Origin: Chlamydiota bacterium
GTDB lineage: Bacteria > Chlamydiota > Chlamydiia > Chlamydiales > Rhabdochlamydiaceae
Direction of reading: 5' to 3'
NCBI GenBank assembly: GCA_003228815.1
Contig: QIGB01000074.1
Coordinates: forward strand, 1-40,681
DNA: 40,681 nucleotides
A program made the translations under genes and the position numbers. Shown piece after piece: positions 25,769 to 35,428 of the stretch (within the stretch, counting starts at the first letter, position 1; each line of letters opens with the position of its first letter). The notes under the pieces were generated by a model. The model was not told the DNA's origin. It saw nothing but the letters and a program-made list of their open reading frames with translations, and did not search any database.

Positions 25769-26711
25769 TCACTTCTTCTAAATCGGGCAGGAGAATCGGA
25801 TAGTGGATAGAGAGCCAACTTTCTAATTTTCGCCCCACGCGAAGAACCTCTCTCTGATAATATGAAGGTTCCTTGGCCCTCTCATCTTTAACAATCCTAC
25901 CTGTATCAAAATGGATCACTTGATTGTCCACAAATCCATAATTGTGACTAATTCCTGAATCCCGGTCGATATAGCCTTTCTTACACTGATCGACCACTTG
26001 AGTGAAAAGGAGATGAATGGTTTCAAGCGCTTCTTCTCTCTTGCCTACCTCCATAAGGTCTGCAATCCGAGCGCGGATCATTTCCGTTTTTTTTTGCACA
26101 ACAAATTCATAATCATCGAGATTTGCTACATAACAATGGCCCATCCGATCGTAGAGCTTTACATGAAGCTTCAGATGTTTTGATTTGTTCAAATGGATAA
26201 AAAGAAGTCCGGTCTCTTCTTTGAGTTCATCATACGCCATCTTATAGCTTGCGAAAAGTTCTTGGTGATGCAAGATCCGCGTATCAATTTTCTTAAAACG
26301 ATATTGCTCAAAACCAGGAAAGGGAATTAACTTCAGCCATTTTTTGGGGATCAGGTGTTTCATTTTGAAAAACTTGAGAACATACTTTCCATCTGCTGAG
26401 AGAAAAGCATAACACTGTGCACCCGATCCTAGATAGTTGAAATCTTGAGATAAGATGCCATGGAGTTCTTCTTTTGCATAAGCTGGTAACTGGTCAATTT
26501 CCCACCTCGAAGACTTTTCAAAAGGAGAGCGAATCTTAGCGAGAGAAAATCCTACAGGTTTTTTGGCAAAAATCGTCACAGTAAAAATAAAGACACAAAT
26601 AACAATTCCTACAAAAAGACTGAAGTATCTCTGCTTTTGTTGCATACTGGATAATGATGACTTCTTCTGTGTTTTTGAAAAAGAGATTTTTTTTTGCGTG
26701 ATTGCCATCAT
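25716..26711 (-). CDS. Membrane-anchored atypical kinase-like protein
   Basis: A 331-residue protein with a basic N terminus, one transmembrane segment (about 29-48) and a domain with kinase-like marks: LGSGAQCYAF (94-103, Gly-rich loop), YVLKFFK (K113), IDRDSGISHNYGF (D249 or D251, N257) and IHFDTGRIV (D269, DFG-like). The order and spacing resemble small-molecule kinase folds such as APH/HipA more than Ser/Thr kinases. Substrate unknown. I start at ATG 26711, preceded by AAGGA; the frame is open further to 26783. It diverges from the first MOMP-like gene and overlaps the EamA gene tail to tail. Confidence 0.62.
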   Translation of the reverse strand: MMAITQKKISFSKTQKKSSLSSMQQKQRYFSLFVGIVICVFIFTVTIFAKKPVGFSLAKIRSPFEKSSRWEIDQLPAYAKEELHGILSQDFNYLGSGAQCYAFLSADGKYVLKFFKMKHLIPKKWLKLIPFPGFEQYRFKKIDTRILHHQELFASYKMAYDELKEETGLLFIHLNKSKHLKLHVKLYDRMGHCYVANLDDYEFVVQKKTEMIRARIADLMEVGKREEALETIHLLFTQVVDQCKKGYIDRDSGISHNYGFVDNQVIHFDTGRIVKDERAKEPSYYQREVLRVGRKLESWLSIHYPILLPDLEEVINALIAPPSQAEPLSRE

Positions 26712-26769
26712 GTTTTTCCTTAAGAAAACGATGTGCAGCAAAAAATTTTCAAAAAAGCTACAGTTTTTT

Positions 26770-26799
26770 TTGCAATTATTCATAAGAATCTTTTATGCT
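26770..26799 (+). promoter_or_regulatory. Candidate promoter of the MOMP-like pair
   Basis: TTGCAA (26770-26775), 18-bp spacer, TATGCT (26794-26799), giving a leader of about 32 bases before the ATG at 26838. Good match for sigma-70-type; unproven. Confidence 0.45.
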
Positions 26800-26837
26800 A
26801 CATCATTGAGAATAACCCGAGGTTTTGGAGGATATTT

Positions 26838-28037
26838 ATGAAAGAAAAATTCGCACTTGGAACCGCACTTCTAGTCGCTTCCACAGTTCCTGTATTTGGT
26901 CACCAGTATAGAGCTGGATCATCTGATACAATGGATCAAAATAATCAACAAGATACACAAAGAGGTTCTTGCTGCACATCCTGCTGCGATGATTGCTGCC
27001 CCCCTAAAGATCCGTGTGCAAAATGTGCACAATTGTGGCCTTCTTGTGGCCCTGATTGGATCATTACACCCGGTGCGGGACCTTGCACAGCAGACGGATG
27101 TGATTTTTTTGTTACAGCAGAATTCCTTTATTGGGCAGTCCGTCAAGATCATTTGGGTTTTGCCGCCACCCTACCAGAACCAGGAACAACTTCTGTAGGT
27201 GAAATTTCTCATCCCGATTGGCGCATGGAACTCGGCTTTAAAGTGGGCATTGGTTGGTTAACATGCATCGATGGTTGGGATCTCTATCTCAATTATACTT
27301 GGCTTAGACCTCGAACAAAAAATGAAACAGCCTCAAGCAAAGAGGGTTTTATTTTTCAGGACTATTTTCTGTTTGGATTCTTCAGTGATCAAGGTAATGA
27401 TTTTGCTATCGAAAGCGAAACAGCAAAATGGAAGCTTGATTTCAACGTTCTTGATCTCGAATGGGGACGCAATTTCTATATCAGCAAATGCTTGCATCTA
27501 CGTCCACATTTTGGCCTGAAGGGAACTTGGCAAGAGCAAAAATTCGAAATAAGTGCCAACGCCAGCCAACGCCAAGGGTCTACCTCATTGTTTGACCCGA
27601 TTACTGGTAGTGCAGATCTCAAGAACGATTATTGGGGAATTGGCCCTCGAGCCGGTTTGGATAGTGCTTGGCACTTCAGCAGATGCTTTAGCGTCGTCGG
27701 GGAAGCTGCTATCACTGCACTATGGGGACGCTTTGATTCCAGAGCGAAAGCAACACAAACCGTATTTACAGAGGGAGATGTTGAAGGAGTCACAACAACC
27801 ATTCCGGCAGGAAGCTTCAAAACAGAATTGCATAGCGTGAAACCTGTGATGGAGTTCTTCTTAGGATTCCGTTGGGAAGACTGGTGGTGCTGTGATGAGT
27901 ATTACACAGGCTTCGATATTGGTTGGGAAGTCCAATGGTGGGGCGGACAAAATCAGTTTGCCTACTTCCCTACAGAAACTCGCTGGGGTGACTTAGGCTT
28001 CCATGGGCTCACAGTCCGTGCTCGCTTCCAATTCTAA
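26838..28037 (+). CDS. MOMP-like outer-membrane beta-barrel protein 1
   Basis: A 399-residue exported protein. The signal peptide MKEKFALGTALLVASTVPVFG is followed by a Cys-rich segment (CCTSCCDDCCPPKDPCAKC), then GPDWIITPGAGPC and a region of alternating beta strands with many aromatic residues ending in ARFQF, the C-terminal Phe expected of barrels. It resembles the Legionella-OMP/MOMP-like families common in chlamydia-related bacteria; it should act as porin and, through Cys cross-links, in envelope rigidity. GGAGG six bases before the ATG. The open frame upstream to 26733 is not used. A terminator follows, then its paralogue. Confidence 0.85.
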   Translation: MKEKFALGTALLVASTVPVFGHQYRAGSSDTMDQNNQQDTQRGSCCTSCCDDCCPPKDPCAKCAQLWPSCGPDWIITPGAGPCTADGCDFFVTAEFLYWAVRQDHLGFAATLPEPGTTSVGEISHPDWRMELGFKVGIGWLTCIDGWDLYLNYTWLRPRTKNETASSKEGFIFQDYFLFGFFSDQGNDFAIESETAKWKLDFNVLDLEWGRNFYISKCLHLRPHFGLKGTWQEQKFEISANASQRQGSTSLFDPITGSADLKNDYWGIGPRAGLDSAWHFSRCFSVVGEAAITALWGRFDSRAKATQTVFTEGDVEGVTTTIPAGSFKTELHSVKPVMEFFLGFRWEDWWCCDEYYTGFDIGWEVQWWGGQNQFAYFPTETRWGDLGFHGLTVRARFQF

Positions 28038-28072
28038 GCGAAAATCTGATACATTGACCTTCTAGGTCTGAT

Positions 28073-28103
28073 AAAGAGGCTGGTTTTTCCAGCCTCTTTT
28101 TTT
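28073..28103 (+). terminator. Rho-independent terminator after MOMP-like gene 1
   Basis: AAAGAGGCTGG-TTTTT-CCAGCCTCTTT, an 11-bp perfect stem followed by more T. Confidence 0.92.
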
Positions 28104-28158
28104 ATTGTATAGAATATTAATCGGTAATAGATGTAAATTAAAATAAGGGGAAATATAA

Positions 28159-29232
28159 ATGAATGCGAACAAACTTGCGCTTTTACTGCTAACTACTAGC
28201 ATTCCATTATATAGCAATGATCCATGCTGCCCCCCAGCAGACCCTTGCGCCAAGTGCGCGCAAATCTGGCCTACAAATGGCCCCGACTGGATCGTCACGC
28301 CCGCTGCCGGTCCTTGTGTCTCTAGAGGATGGGATGCATACCTCACTGCCGAGTTCATCTACTGGACTGCACGAGAAGATCGCCTGGGATTTGCAATTTT
28401 TGAATCCGTTGAAAATGGAAACAAGGTGACCAGCCAAGGAAAAACCCTACATCCAGATTGGAATTTTGAACCTGGCTTTAAGGTAGGGGCCGGCCTTCTG
28501 TATGACCACGATTCCTGGGATATTTACGTCAACTATACGTGGCTACGGGTTCGAGACACAAAAGAGAAGGAAACGGCCTCTGACTCCCAAACGCAAAGAC
28601 TGAGACCCATTGGAGATGCTGCTTCCTTTGCAGGCCTCTCAGACATTGTCTTTGCTTCAGGAAGATGGGAGCTTGATTTCAATGTTTTGGATGCCGTGCT
28701 GGGACGCAACTTTTTCATCAGTAGGTATTTGAAACTACGCCCCCACTTCGGTTTGAAAGGAACCTGGCAAGATCAAGACTATTTAGTCACCGCGCAAAAT
28801 CCTGAGTTTTTCTCAGAAGATAAAAATTCATTGCACTATTGGGGAATTGGAATCCGAACCGGACTGGACACCTCCTGGCATTTCAATCCATGTTTCAGTC
28901 TCTTTGGAGAGGTTGCTGTTTCTGGTATTTGGGCAAACTTTGAGATCGAGAGGAGATCGGGAGCAGCACCCATAGAAGAGGGCGCTCTAGAGTCTTTCAC
29001 CGTCCTCAATATCGAAAATGATATCCATACCTTAAAGCCTGTCGTTGAGTTCCTTTTGGGCCTTCGTTACGAAACCTGGTTTTGCTGCGATCAATATCAT
29101 TTCGCCGTTGAAGGGGGGTGGGAACTCCAGTGGTGGAACGACCAAAATCAGTTTTTTCACCTCCTTGTAGAATCGAAATGCGGGGATCTGAACATGAATG
29201 GTTTCACCTTGAAAATGCGTTTAGACTTTTAG
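28159..29232 (+). CDS. MOMP-like outer-membrane beta-barrel protein 2
   Basis: A 357-residue paralogue of the preceding gene. Signal peptide MNANKLALLLLTTSIPLYS, then DPCCPPADPCAKCAQIWP and GPDWIVTPAAGPC, nearly the same Cys pattern as protein 1 but without the extra upstream Cys cluster. Strand regions (FEPGFKVGAGLLYDHDSWDIYVNYTW, in part) and the C-terminal LKMRLDF match the barrel pattern. GGGGA precedes the ATG. It has its own transcription start region after the terminator, so the two porins may be expressed separately. Confidence 0.86.
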   Translation: MNANKLALLLLTTSIPLYSNDPCCPPADPCAKCAQIWPTNGPDWIVTPAAGPCVSRGWDAYLTAEFIYWTAREDRLGFAIFESVENGNKVTSQGKTLHPDWNFEPGFKVGAGLLYDHDSWDIYVNYTWLRVRDTKEKETASDSQTQRLRPIGDAASFAGLSDIVFASGRWELDFNVLDAVLGRNFFISRYLKLRPHFGLKGTWQDQDYLVTAQNPEFFSEDKNSLHYWGIGIRTGLDTSWHFNPCFSLFGEVAVSGIWANFEIERRSGAAPIEEGALESFTVLNIENDIHTLKPVVEFLLGLRYETWFCCDQYHFAVEGGWELQWWNDQNQFFHLLVESKCGDLNMNGFTLKMRLDF

Positions 29233-29362
29233 AGACTGTTAATTATCAAAAGTTTAGCGAAAAAAAATTAATCCACAAAGTTAATATAAAATTAATTTGA
29301 AAAAGAAACTGCGATTTATTAGATTAAAAGTATGGGGAAATCCTCAAATTAGGAGTACTACT

Positions 29363-29611
29363 ATGACAAAACTATTTTTTAAACCTGTTGCACTAGGACT
29401 TATTGCTGCAGCTTTAGGACTTGGCGCTGCTGCGGATCTTTCAGCTGCCGGATGCTGCGGATGCGGCAAATGCGGATGTGAAGCTCCACGGTCTTGTCCT
29501 GAGCGCAAATGCCCTCCAAAGCCTTGCGCACCTAGGTGCAAATGCAAAAAATGCAGCCCAGGACCATCATGTGGATGTGGCTGCGGAAGCTGCTGCAATA
29601 ACAGCCGTTAA
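29363..29611 (+). CDS. Small cysteine-rich exported protein
   Basis: An 82-residue protein: signal peptide (LFFKPVALGLIAAALGLGAA) then 16 Cys in about 50 residues mixed with Gly, Pro and Lys (GCCGCGKCGC ... CKCKKC ... CGCGCGSCC). No lipobox. AGGAG lies seven bases before the ATG at 29363; a longer frame to 29297 is not needed. Position next to two Cys-rich porins suggests a part in the disulphide-linked envelope, in the way of the chlamydial small Cys-rich protein OmcA, to which I see no clear sequence match. Metal binding is the alternative. Its stop codon shares TTAA with the rsbU stop on the other strand. Confidence 0.7.
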   Translation: MTKLFFKPVALGLIAAALGLGAAADLSAAGCCGCGKCGCEAPRSCPERKCPPKPCAPRCKCKKCSPGPSCGCGCGSCCNNSR

Positions 29612-31371
29612 TGCACCTTTAGACACACCGCTGTTAAATCATCGTGCTGAGCGCAAGTCCCGGCAAATTGATTGACTTCATTCATGAGACGATCAACGAG
29701 AACTTGGGGGTTTAATAAGCGATGTGAGATAAGGAATTCGATAAGGCGACTCTTTCCGAAGAGTTCGCCTTTTTCATTTTGCGCTTCTGTGATTCCATCG
29801 CTATAGAGAAAGAGGAAACTTCCTGGAGAAAGCTGGATAGATTTCACCTCAATTTGATCCATTTCCGTAGCTCCGAGAGCAATTCCTTCCGTAGTGAGTT
29901 CTTGATGATTTCCATCTACATCAAAAAAGATGGCTGGCAAGTGCCCTGCAGAGGTGTACAGAAGCTTATGCGTATTCGCATGATAGATACCCACAAATGC
30001 TGTCACAAAATTGCCTGTATCGCCTGTATCGCGAGCAAAGAGATTGTTCGTATGGAAGACAATATTCTCAAGACTTTCTCCTGCCATGGCATAACTGCGT
30101 AGCATGCTCCGAACCATGAGAGAATATAGGCAAGCGGAAACGCCTTTATCAGAACCATCTGCTAGGACTAGAAGGAGTTCATTTTCTCCCCTCACAAAGA
30201 GATCATAAAAATCCCCTGCCACCTCCTTTGCAGGGATAAACCCTTTTCCCATAGAGAGCCCAGAAAATTCGGGAGTTTTTTCTGGAAGGAGACGATTTTG
30301 CACATTCCTTCCAATCTCTAATTCTTTCGAGAGGAGTTCTCGGGATATTTTTTCCTTTTGTGCCGCTTCAATATTGCGTAAAAGTGCAGCCAGCATTTGA
30401 TTGAAATTTTTCCCTAAATCATTGATTTCAAAGCCCAAGCGATCTTCTACATATTTTTGAGAATAATCCTCATCATGGACCGCCTGCATCACGCAGCAGA
30501 GTTGCCGAAATGGTTTTGCGATTCTAAAAATGAGCCAGATCGCTCCCGCTCCACCAATGAGAATGATGAGCCCTAACAAGATCAAAATATGGAAGAAAAA
30601 ATGCCCTCCGACGTAGTCTTCAATTTGTTCTGATGTGAGAGAAACCTGCACATCAAAATCAGCATTTGGAACAGGCATATGAAGCTCAATCTCTTTGCCT
30701 CGCAATTTCACTCCTTCAAAAATTCCAGCTTTTTCTTTCCACTGTTTGAGCTGAGATGGACTCCCTCGGACAAAGTCCTTTTCTTTCTTTCCTACTTCGG
30801 AAGGATCTGTCGAGAACAAAAGAGTAGAATCGAGATTATAAAAAGAAATGGTTATCGGAAATCCGACATTCCTCAAGTCTGAAAACATTTTCATCCAATT
30901 TTCTAAATCGATGCCCAGCACCCAAATCTTGCTATTTTTCCGAAGAAAGAGAAAAAGCTCCTCTCTGTTTGTCGCCGGATTTTTTCCAATAAAGAGAAGA
31001 GACCCTACCTGTGCTGTTTTGGATAGAATCTTTGGGAAAAGATCTTTGCGACCCACAAGTTGTTTTTGCGTGGCATAGGTGCACGTGAATGTTTCATCAA
31101 ATGTCAGGATGGTATGCTGCAAAAGATTTGCTGCTCGCTCGCGCCCCTCTTCAGAAATGACAGACAAGGTTTCGAGTTGTCTGCGACTTTTGTGATACCA
31201 CTGATTGAGAAAGGAAATTGAAAAATTGCCTACAAGTTGCATTTCGGAAAAAGCAGCATTCAATTTGACTTTGTAATCTCGATCCCAAAGAAATCCCATA
31301 TAGAGTAAAAGAGGAAAAACAACGAGAATGGAAAGAACAAGAGCCACTCGACGGACCAAGGAACCAATCAT
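29608..31371 (-). CDS. rsbU: RsbU-like PP2C/SpoIIE-type phosphatase with sensor domain
   Basis: A 587-residue inner-membrane sensor phosphatase. Helix 1 about 8-27, a periplasmic sensor region to about 255, helix 2 about 259-283, HAMP linker about 284-336, then a SpoIIE domain with LEIGRNVQNRLLPE, EVAGDFYD (D387), LADGSDKGVSA (usual GDVSGKG altered to ADGSDKG), YTSAGHLPAIFF, LYSDGITEA and QHDDLTAV. In the Rsb partner-switching pathway such enzymes dephosphorylate an anti-anti-sigma factor to free a sigma factor. In Chlamydia an rsbU homologue lies next to eno, as here with two genes between. The orientation is opposite to the trmH-like/rsgA/eno operon. Confidence 0.88.
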   Translation of the reverse strand: MIGSLVRRVALVLSILVVFPLLLYMGFLWDRDYKVKLNAAFSEMQLVGNFSISFLNQWYHKSRRQLETLSVISEEGRERAANLLQHTILTFDETFTCTYATQKQLVGRKDLFPKILSKTAQVGSLLFIGKNPATNREELFLFLRKNSKIWVLGIDLENWMKMFSDLRNVGFPITISFYNLDSTLLFSTDPSEVGKKEKDFVRGSPSQLKQWKEKAGIFEGVKLRGKEIELHMPVPNADFDVQVSLTSEQIEDYVGGHFFFHILILLGLIILIGGAGAIWLIFRIAKPFRQLCCVMQAVHDEDYSQKYVEDRLGFEINDLGKNFNQMLAALLRNIEAAQKEKISRELLSKELEIGRNVQNRLLPEKTPEFSGLSMGKGFIPAKEVAGDFYDLFVRGENELLLVLADGSDKGVSACLYSLMVRSMLRSYAMAGESLENIVFHTNNLFARDTGDTGNFVTAFVGIYHANTHKLLYTSAGHLPAIFFDVDGNHQELTTEGIALGATEMDQIEVKSIQLSPGSFLFLYSDGITEAQNEKGELFGKSRLIEFLISHRLLNPQVLVDRLMNEVNQFAGTCAQHDDLTAVCLKVH

Positions 31372-31412
31372 TTTATTTCTCTCCTGTTACACAAATATGC
31401 TATTCTATCGTC

Positions 31413-32135
31413 ATGCTAACAAAAGAAATTAAGAGCCTGCAACATCCAATTATAAAAACATTTGTTAAACTGCGCACAATGCGAAAATTTCGGCATGAAA
31501 AAAAACAAGTCGTCCTCGCAGGAAAAAAGCTTGTTTCTGAGGTAAAAAATCTCGACTGTATTCTGGTAAAAAAAGATTTTCCTCATTCTTTTCAAGCAGA
31601 GGAAATTTATCATGTAAATGATGCCATTTTAAAAAAAGTGACCGGGCTGGAAAGCCCCGAGCCCATTGCTGCAATTGCTCCCATGCCAAAATGGGAAACA
31701 TTAGAGAAAAAAAATTGGATTCTCGCTTTCGACCAAGTAAGCGATCCTGGAAATCTTGGAACTTTGCTTCGCACAGCTCTTGCCCTGGGCTGGGAAGGAG
31801 CTTTTCTTACTCCAAATTGTGTTGACCCCTACAATGAGAAAGCTCTTCGTGCAGCCAAAGGAGCCACCTTTCATCTTCCTATGCAAATGGGGACAGAAGA
31901 AGATCTTCAACAACTTAGCGAAAGCAAAAATATTTGGGTGGCAGATGTCGAGGGATCTCCTCTTTCTGAAATACAAAAACCTTCCAATGCGATTTTGGTC
32001 CTTGGCAACGAAGCACTCGGCGTTTCAAAAACCTTAAAAGAGCGATTCAAACATATCTGTATTCCCATTCATCAAATGCAGTCTTTAAATGTTGCTGCAG
32101 CAGGCGCAATTTTATTGTATACTTTGAAAACATGA
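31413..32135 (+). CDS. SpoU/TrmH-family RNA 2'-O-methyltransferase
   Basis: A 240-residue SPOUT enzyme: an N-terminal substrate-binding part (KLRTMRKFRHEKKQVVLAGKK) and the knotted C-terminal domain with motif 1 ILAFDQVSDPGNLGTLLRTA, motif 2 LVLGNEALGVS and motif 3 IPIHQMQSLNVAAAGAILLY. These enzymes methylate ribose in rRNA or tRNA using SAM; the target base cannot be told. It overlaps rsgA by four bases (ATGA), forming an operon of RNA/ribosome genes leading into eno. Confidence 0.9.
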   Translation: MLTKEIKSLQHPIIKTFVKLRTMRKFRHEKKQVVLAGKKLVSEVKNLDCILVKKDFPHSFQAEEIYHVNDAILKKVTGLESPEPIAAIAPMPKWETLEKKNWILAFDQVSDPGNLGTLLRTALALGWEGAFLTPNCVDPYNEKALRAAKGATFHLPMQMGTEEDLQQLSESKNIWVADVEGSPLSEIQKPSNAILVLGNEALGVSKTLKERFKHICIPIHQMQSLNVAAAGAILLYTLKT

Positions 32136-33223
32136 AAGAAAAACACCTAGAACATGAAGAAGCCTATCACGGGAAGGAAAAGAAAAAGTACCGGAAAGAG
32201 AGAAAAATCCTCTCGCAAAAAGATCGTTCCAAATATAAAAAAACTGATCTCGAAAAACAAAAAAAAGCCACCATTAAAAAAGAGGATTTCAAACGGGGAA
32301 GAGTTCTTGCAATCCTTGCTGATGGGATTCTCGTCGATTTTGATGACACACTCTATACTTGCAGTCTTCGAGGAGCCTTAAAAAAAGAAACCTTACGCAT
32401 TAAAAATCTTGTTGCAGTTGGGGATTTTGTCTTTTTCAAACCTGAAAAAAATCAAGTAGGAAGCATCTGGCACATTGAAGCCCGTCATTCCATCTTGTCA
32501 CGGGCAGAGCAAATTTCACGGCAAAAAGAACAACTCATCGCCGTCAATATTGATCAGGTTTTGATCACTGCCTCGGTCGGAATCCCTCCCTTAAAACCGA
32601 CTCTCATCGATCGCTATATCATCGCCTCTCTCAAAGGCAATATGGATCCAATCATAGTGATCAATAAAATTGATTTATTGGATGAATATCCCAAAGAACA
32701 AGCTCTTTTCGAAAAAGTGAAAGAAATCTATTCCTCTCTTGATATCCCTCTATTTCCCGTCAGCACGATCACAAAAGAAGGATTGGATGCGCTTGAACAA
32801 CATATGCAAGGAAAATCTTCTGTTTTTTCTGGACAATCCGGGGCAGGAAAAACATCTTTAATCAATGCCATTATTGGCAGCAGCTATCTCACAGGAGAAG
32901 TGATCACCAAGACGAAAAAAGGAGCCCATACGACTACGACAACAAGACTGCTTCCCATTAAAGGAGAAGGATTTTGTATCGATACACCAGGGATCAAAAG
33001 TTTTGGATTATGGGATATCAAGAAAGAAGAAGTGCAGCAATATTTTTTCGAAATTGCTGCTACCGCCAAAGAATGCAAATTCCCCGATTGCTCTCATTTG
33101 CACGAACCAAACTGCGCAGTAAAACTAGCTCTGGAAGAAGGAAAAATTTCGCACTTGCGTTTTGATTCTTATTGCGCTTTAATAACACTAAAACAAAGAG
33201 ATAGAGATTATGGCTGTCATTAA
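32132..33223 (+). CDS. rsgA: Ribosome small-subunit assembly GTPase RsgA
   Basis: A 363-residue circularly permuted GTPase that checks late 30S maturation. It has a lysine-rich extension of about 50 residues, an OB fold (about 55-125), then motifs in permuted order: NKID (178-181), [10 protein letters not shown] (234-243) and DTPG (284-287). The C-terminal zinc site is C315-x4-C320-x-H322-x5-C328. The long basic N terminus is more than most family members have and may bind rRNA. Overlaps the methyltransferase by four bases and eno by 14. Confidence 0.94.
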   Translation: MKEKHLEHEEAYHGKEKKKYRKERKILSQKDRSKYKKTDLEKQKKATIKKEDFKRGRVLAILADGILVDFDDTLYTCSLRGALKKETLRIKNLVAVGDFVFFKPEKNQVGSIWHIEARHSILSRAEQISRQKEQLIAVNIDQVLITASVGIPPLKPTLIDRYIIASLKGNMDPIIVINKIDLLDEYPKEQALFEKVKEIYSSLDIPLFPVSTITKEGLDALEQHMQGKSSVFSGQSGAGKTSLINAIIGSSYLTGEVITKTKKGAHTTTTTRLLPIKGEGFCIDTPGIKSFGLWDIKKEEVQQYFFEIAATAKECKFPDCSHLHEPNCAVKLALEEGKISHLRFDSYCALITLKQRDRDYGCH

Positions 33224-34502
33224 ATATATCGATGCACTTGAAATCCTGGATTCACGTGGAAATCCCACGTTGGAAGTCACCGTCAAAACCGACTCAGGAG
33301 CTGAAGGAATCGCCGCTGTCCCTTCAGGAGCTTCTACAGGAGAAAATGAAGCAATAGAGCTGCGCGACAAAGACAAAAACCGATATTTCGGCAAAGGTGT
33401 TACAAAGGCCGTCGCTAATGTAATGGGACCATTGAGTGCTCTGCTCCTTGGAAAAGATATTTTTGATCAAATTCAGATTGATCAAGCTATGATTGAAGCA
33501 GATGGCACGCCCAACAAATCAAAATTTGGAGCAAATTCCATATTGGGGATTTCCCTTGCTTGTTCTAAAGCTGCTGCAGATGAAGTCAAAATGCCTTTCT
33601 ATCGGTATATCGGCGGACTCAATGCCCATGTCCTTCCTTGTCCCATGATGAACATCCTCAATGGGGGTGCACATGCCGATAACATGTTGGATTTTCAAGA
33701 ATTCATGATTCGCCCCATCGGCGCACCCAGTTTTGGAGAAGCAGTCCGCTGGGGAGCAGAAATTTTTCATACCCTTAAATCTCTTTTGCAAGAAGAACAT
33801 CATGCTACTTCCGTAGGAGATGAAGGGGGGTTTGCTCCGAATTTAAATTCCAATGAAGCAGCCCTTGACTTTATCCTCAAAGCCATCGAAAAAGCCGGCT
33901 TTAAAACTAATCAAGTTTCCATTGCCATCGATTGTGCAGCCTCTGAGTTTTATGACAAAGCAGAGGGGCGCTATGTCGAAATGAAGAAAAAGAAAAAAGG
34001 GGAAGAATATAACTCAAGAACAGCCGAAGAACAAGTCCTCTATCTTTCTTCTCTCTGTGATAAATATCCGATCGATACTATCGAAGATGGCCTCGATGAA
34101 AATGATTGGGATGGCTGGAAAATTCTCACAGAAAGACTAGGAGATAAAATCCAAATCATCGGAGACGATATTTTTGTGACCAATACTAAATTTCTCAAAA
34201 AGGGGATCGAACAAAAAGTTGCCAATGCGATCATCATCAAACCCAATCAAATTGGAACTCTCACAGAGACACTCGACGCCGTCGAACTCGCCAAACAAAA
34301 TGGCTATGCGACCATCATTTCTCATCGTTCCGCAGAAACTGAGGATGCGACTATTGCAGATATTGCCGTTGCCACAAATGCCGGACAGATCAAGACTGGT
34401 TCGCTTTCACGTTCTGATCGCACTTGCAAGTACAATCGCCTCTTGGCTATTGAAGACAAGCTCCGCTCCTCTTGCATCTACTACAAAACTGGAAAAAAGT
34501 AA
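33210..34502 (+). CDS. eno: Enolase
   Basis: A 430-residue glycolytic enzyme converting 2-phosphoglycerate to phosphoenolpyruvate. Signatures: [53 protein letters not shown], the lysine loop [17 protein letters not shown] and [14 protein letters not shown] (HRSGETED in most). Length is normal. It begins within the rsgA 3' end, with a fair GAGA-rich site ahead. No intrinsic terminator is obvious after it. Confidence 0.97.
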   Translation: MAVIKYIDALEILDSRGNPTLEVTVKTDSGAEGIAAVPSGASTGENEAIELRDKDKNRYFGKGVTKAVANVMGPLSALLLGKDIFDQIQIDQAMIEADGTPNKSKFGANSILGISLACSKAAADEVKMPFYRYIGGLNAHVLPCPMMNILNGGAHADNMLDFQEFMIRPIGAPSFGEAVRWGAEIFHTLKSLLQEEHHATSVGDEGGFAPNLNSNEAALDFILKAIEKAGFKTNQVSIAIDCAASEFYDKAEGRYVEMKKKKKGEEYNSRTAEEQVLYLSSLCDKYPIDTIEDGLDENDWDGWKILTERLGDKIQIIGDDIFVTNTKFLKKGIEQKVANAIIIKPNQIGTLTETLDAVELAKQNGYATIISHRSAETEDATIADIAVATNAGQIKTGSLSRSDRTCKYNRLLAIEDKLRSSCIYYKTGKK

Positions 34503-34555
34503 TTTCACACAACAATTCCTAATAAATTATTTTATATTTCCACACAGAAAGTCAT

Positions 34556-34607
34556 CGGGAGAAAGCTCCAAAAAAACAAATTGAAAGGTTCTCCCGTTTA
34601 TTATAAT
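34556..34607 (+). promoter_or_regulatory. Candidate promoter with inverted repeat before the 262-aa gene
   Basis: TTGAAA (34581-34586) and TATAAT (34602-34607), 15-bp spacer, shorter than ideal. An 8-bp inverted repeat CGGGAGAA/TTCTCCCG (34556-34563 and 34589-34596) overlaps the -35 region and spacer, so it may be an operator, or a hairpin ending eno transcripts. Confidence 0.4.
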
Positions 34608-34636
34608 GTTTTGCCTTGTTTAACAAGGAGAAAAGG

Positions 34637-35425
34637 ATGTCAACGGGAAGTTCTAGCTTGAGACCATTCAGGAATACTCCAGGATCAGAATTTATTAGTA
34701 TTTTCAATAGAGAACCACACGGTCAATGTCCTCTTAGTGCAGATGCTGAAAGAAAAGATAATGTTCATCATACGCCTTCAACTGAGAATGATTTGCTCAA
34801 CATTCTCAAGTTTTTTCGTAGTTATTTTGTTGAAAAATGTGATGATGAATTCGAGAGACATGAAGAATGTTATTTATGTGGATGGAAATTGGATTTAACT
34901 TATTTTCAAAAAAAGATGACGGTAACTACTGAGAGAAGTCCTCAACTTTTAGATGTGAAAGAAGATGCTAAGAGAATACAAGTATTATATCGCAAACAAA
35001 ATTGTATCGGTGCTCTTCAATCTCTTGTGATTTATGAAGTTACGCGCTCATTTTTCGAAGGCTATTTTGGGACAAGTATTCTCGGTAAGGTAGGACACAT
35101 TTTCACTTTAGCTCTTATGAATGGAATGATTAGTCATGCTCAAATGAAGCTGTTATCTAGAAAAGAACTTCCTCCAACTTTCTCTTCTCGTACTAGTATG
35201 TTAAATGTTGTGACTACAACAGTTACAGCATCAATTGTCAGTGAACTTTTCAAATCAGTGGGCTTAGCGCAGATCTTTGAAAATACCACCTTCAAAAATT
35301 TTTCGATGGCAGGATTGTTAGGTCATACAGTAGTCGGCACAATCTTTACTGCCTTTTTACCAAATTCGACGGAATTAGGATGCGCTTTATCTACAAGAAA
35401 AAAAACAGTTAGTGCAACTTTTTGA
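34637..35425 (+). CDS. Unrecognised protein with hydrophobic C-terminal half
   Basis: A 262-residue protein with no family I know. A polar Ser-rich N terminus (MSTGSSSLRPFRNTPGSE) lacks a signal peptide, and a Cys cluster (C68, C78, C81 in FERHEECYLCGW) follows. From about 120 on it is rich in hydrophobic and small residues (IGALQSLVIYEVTRSF, VGHIFTLALMNGMISH, MAGLLGHTVVGTIFTAFLP), suggesting two or more membrane-active helices. AAGGAG lies six bases before ATG 34637, which beats the upstream TTG. A non-classically secreted membrane-inserting protein is possible; this is inference. Confidence 0.6.
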   Translation: MSTGSSSLRPFRNTPGSEFISIFNREPHGQCPLSADAERKDNVHHTPSTENDLLNILKFFRSYFVEKCDDEFERHEECYLCGWKLDLTYFQKKMTVTTERSPQLLDVKEDAKRIQVLYRKQNCIGALQSLVIYEVTRSFFEGYFGTSILGKVGHIFTLALMNGMISHAQMKLLSRKELPPTFSSRTSMLNVVTTTVTASIVSELFKSVGLAQIFENTTFKNFSMAGLLGHTVVGTIFTAFLPNSTELGCALSTRKKTVSATF

Positions 35426-35428
35426 ATA

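Noticed and set aside
29229-29240. TTAGAGACTGTT after the second MOMP-like gene resembling an R1 end
   Set aside because: A match of about eleven bases with no continuation; chance is not excluded.
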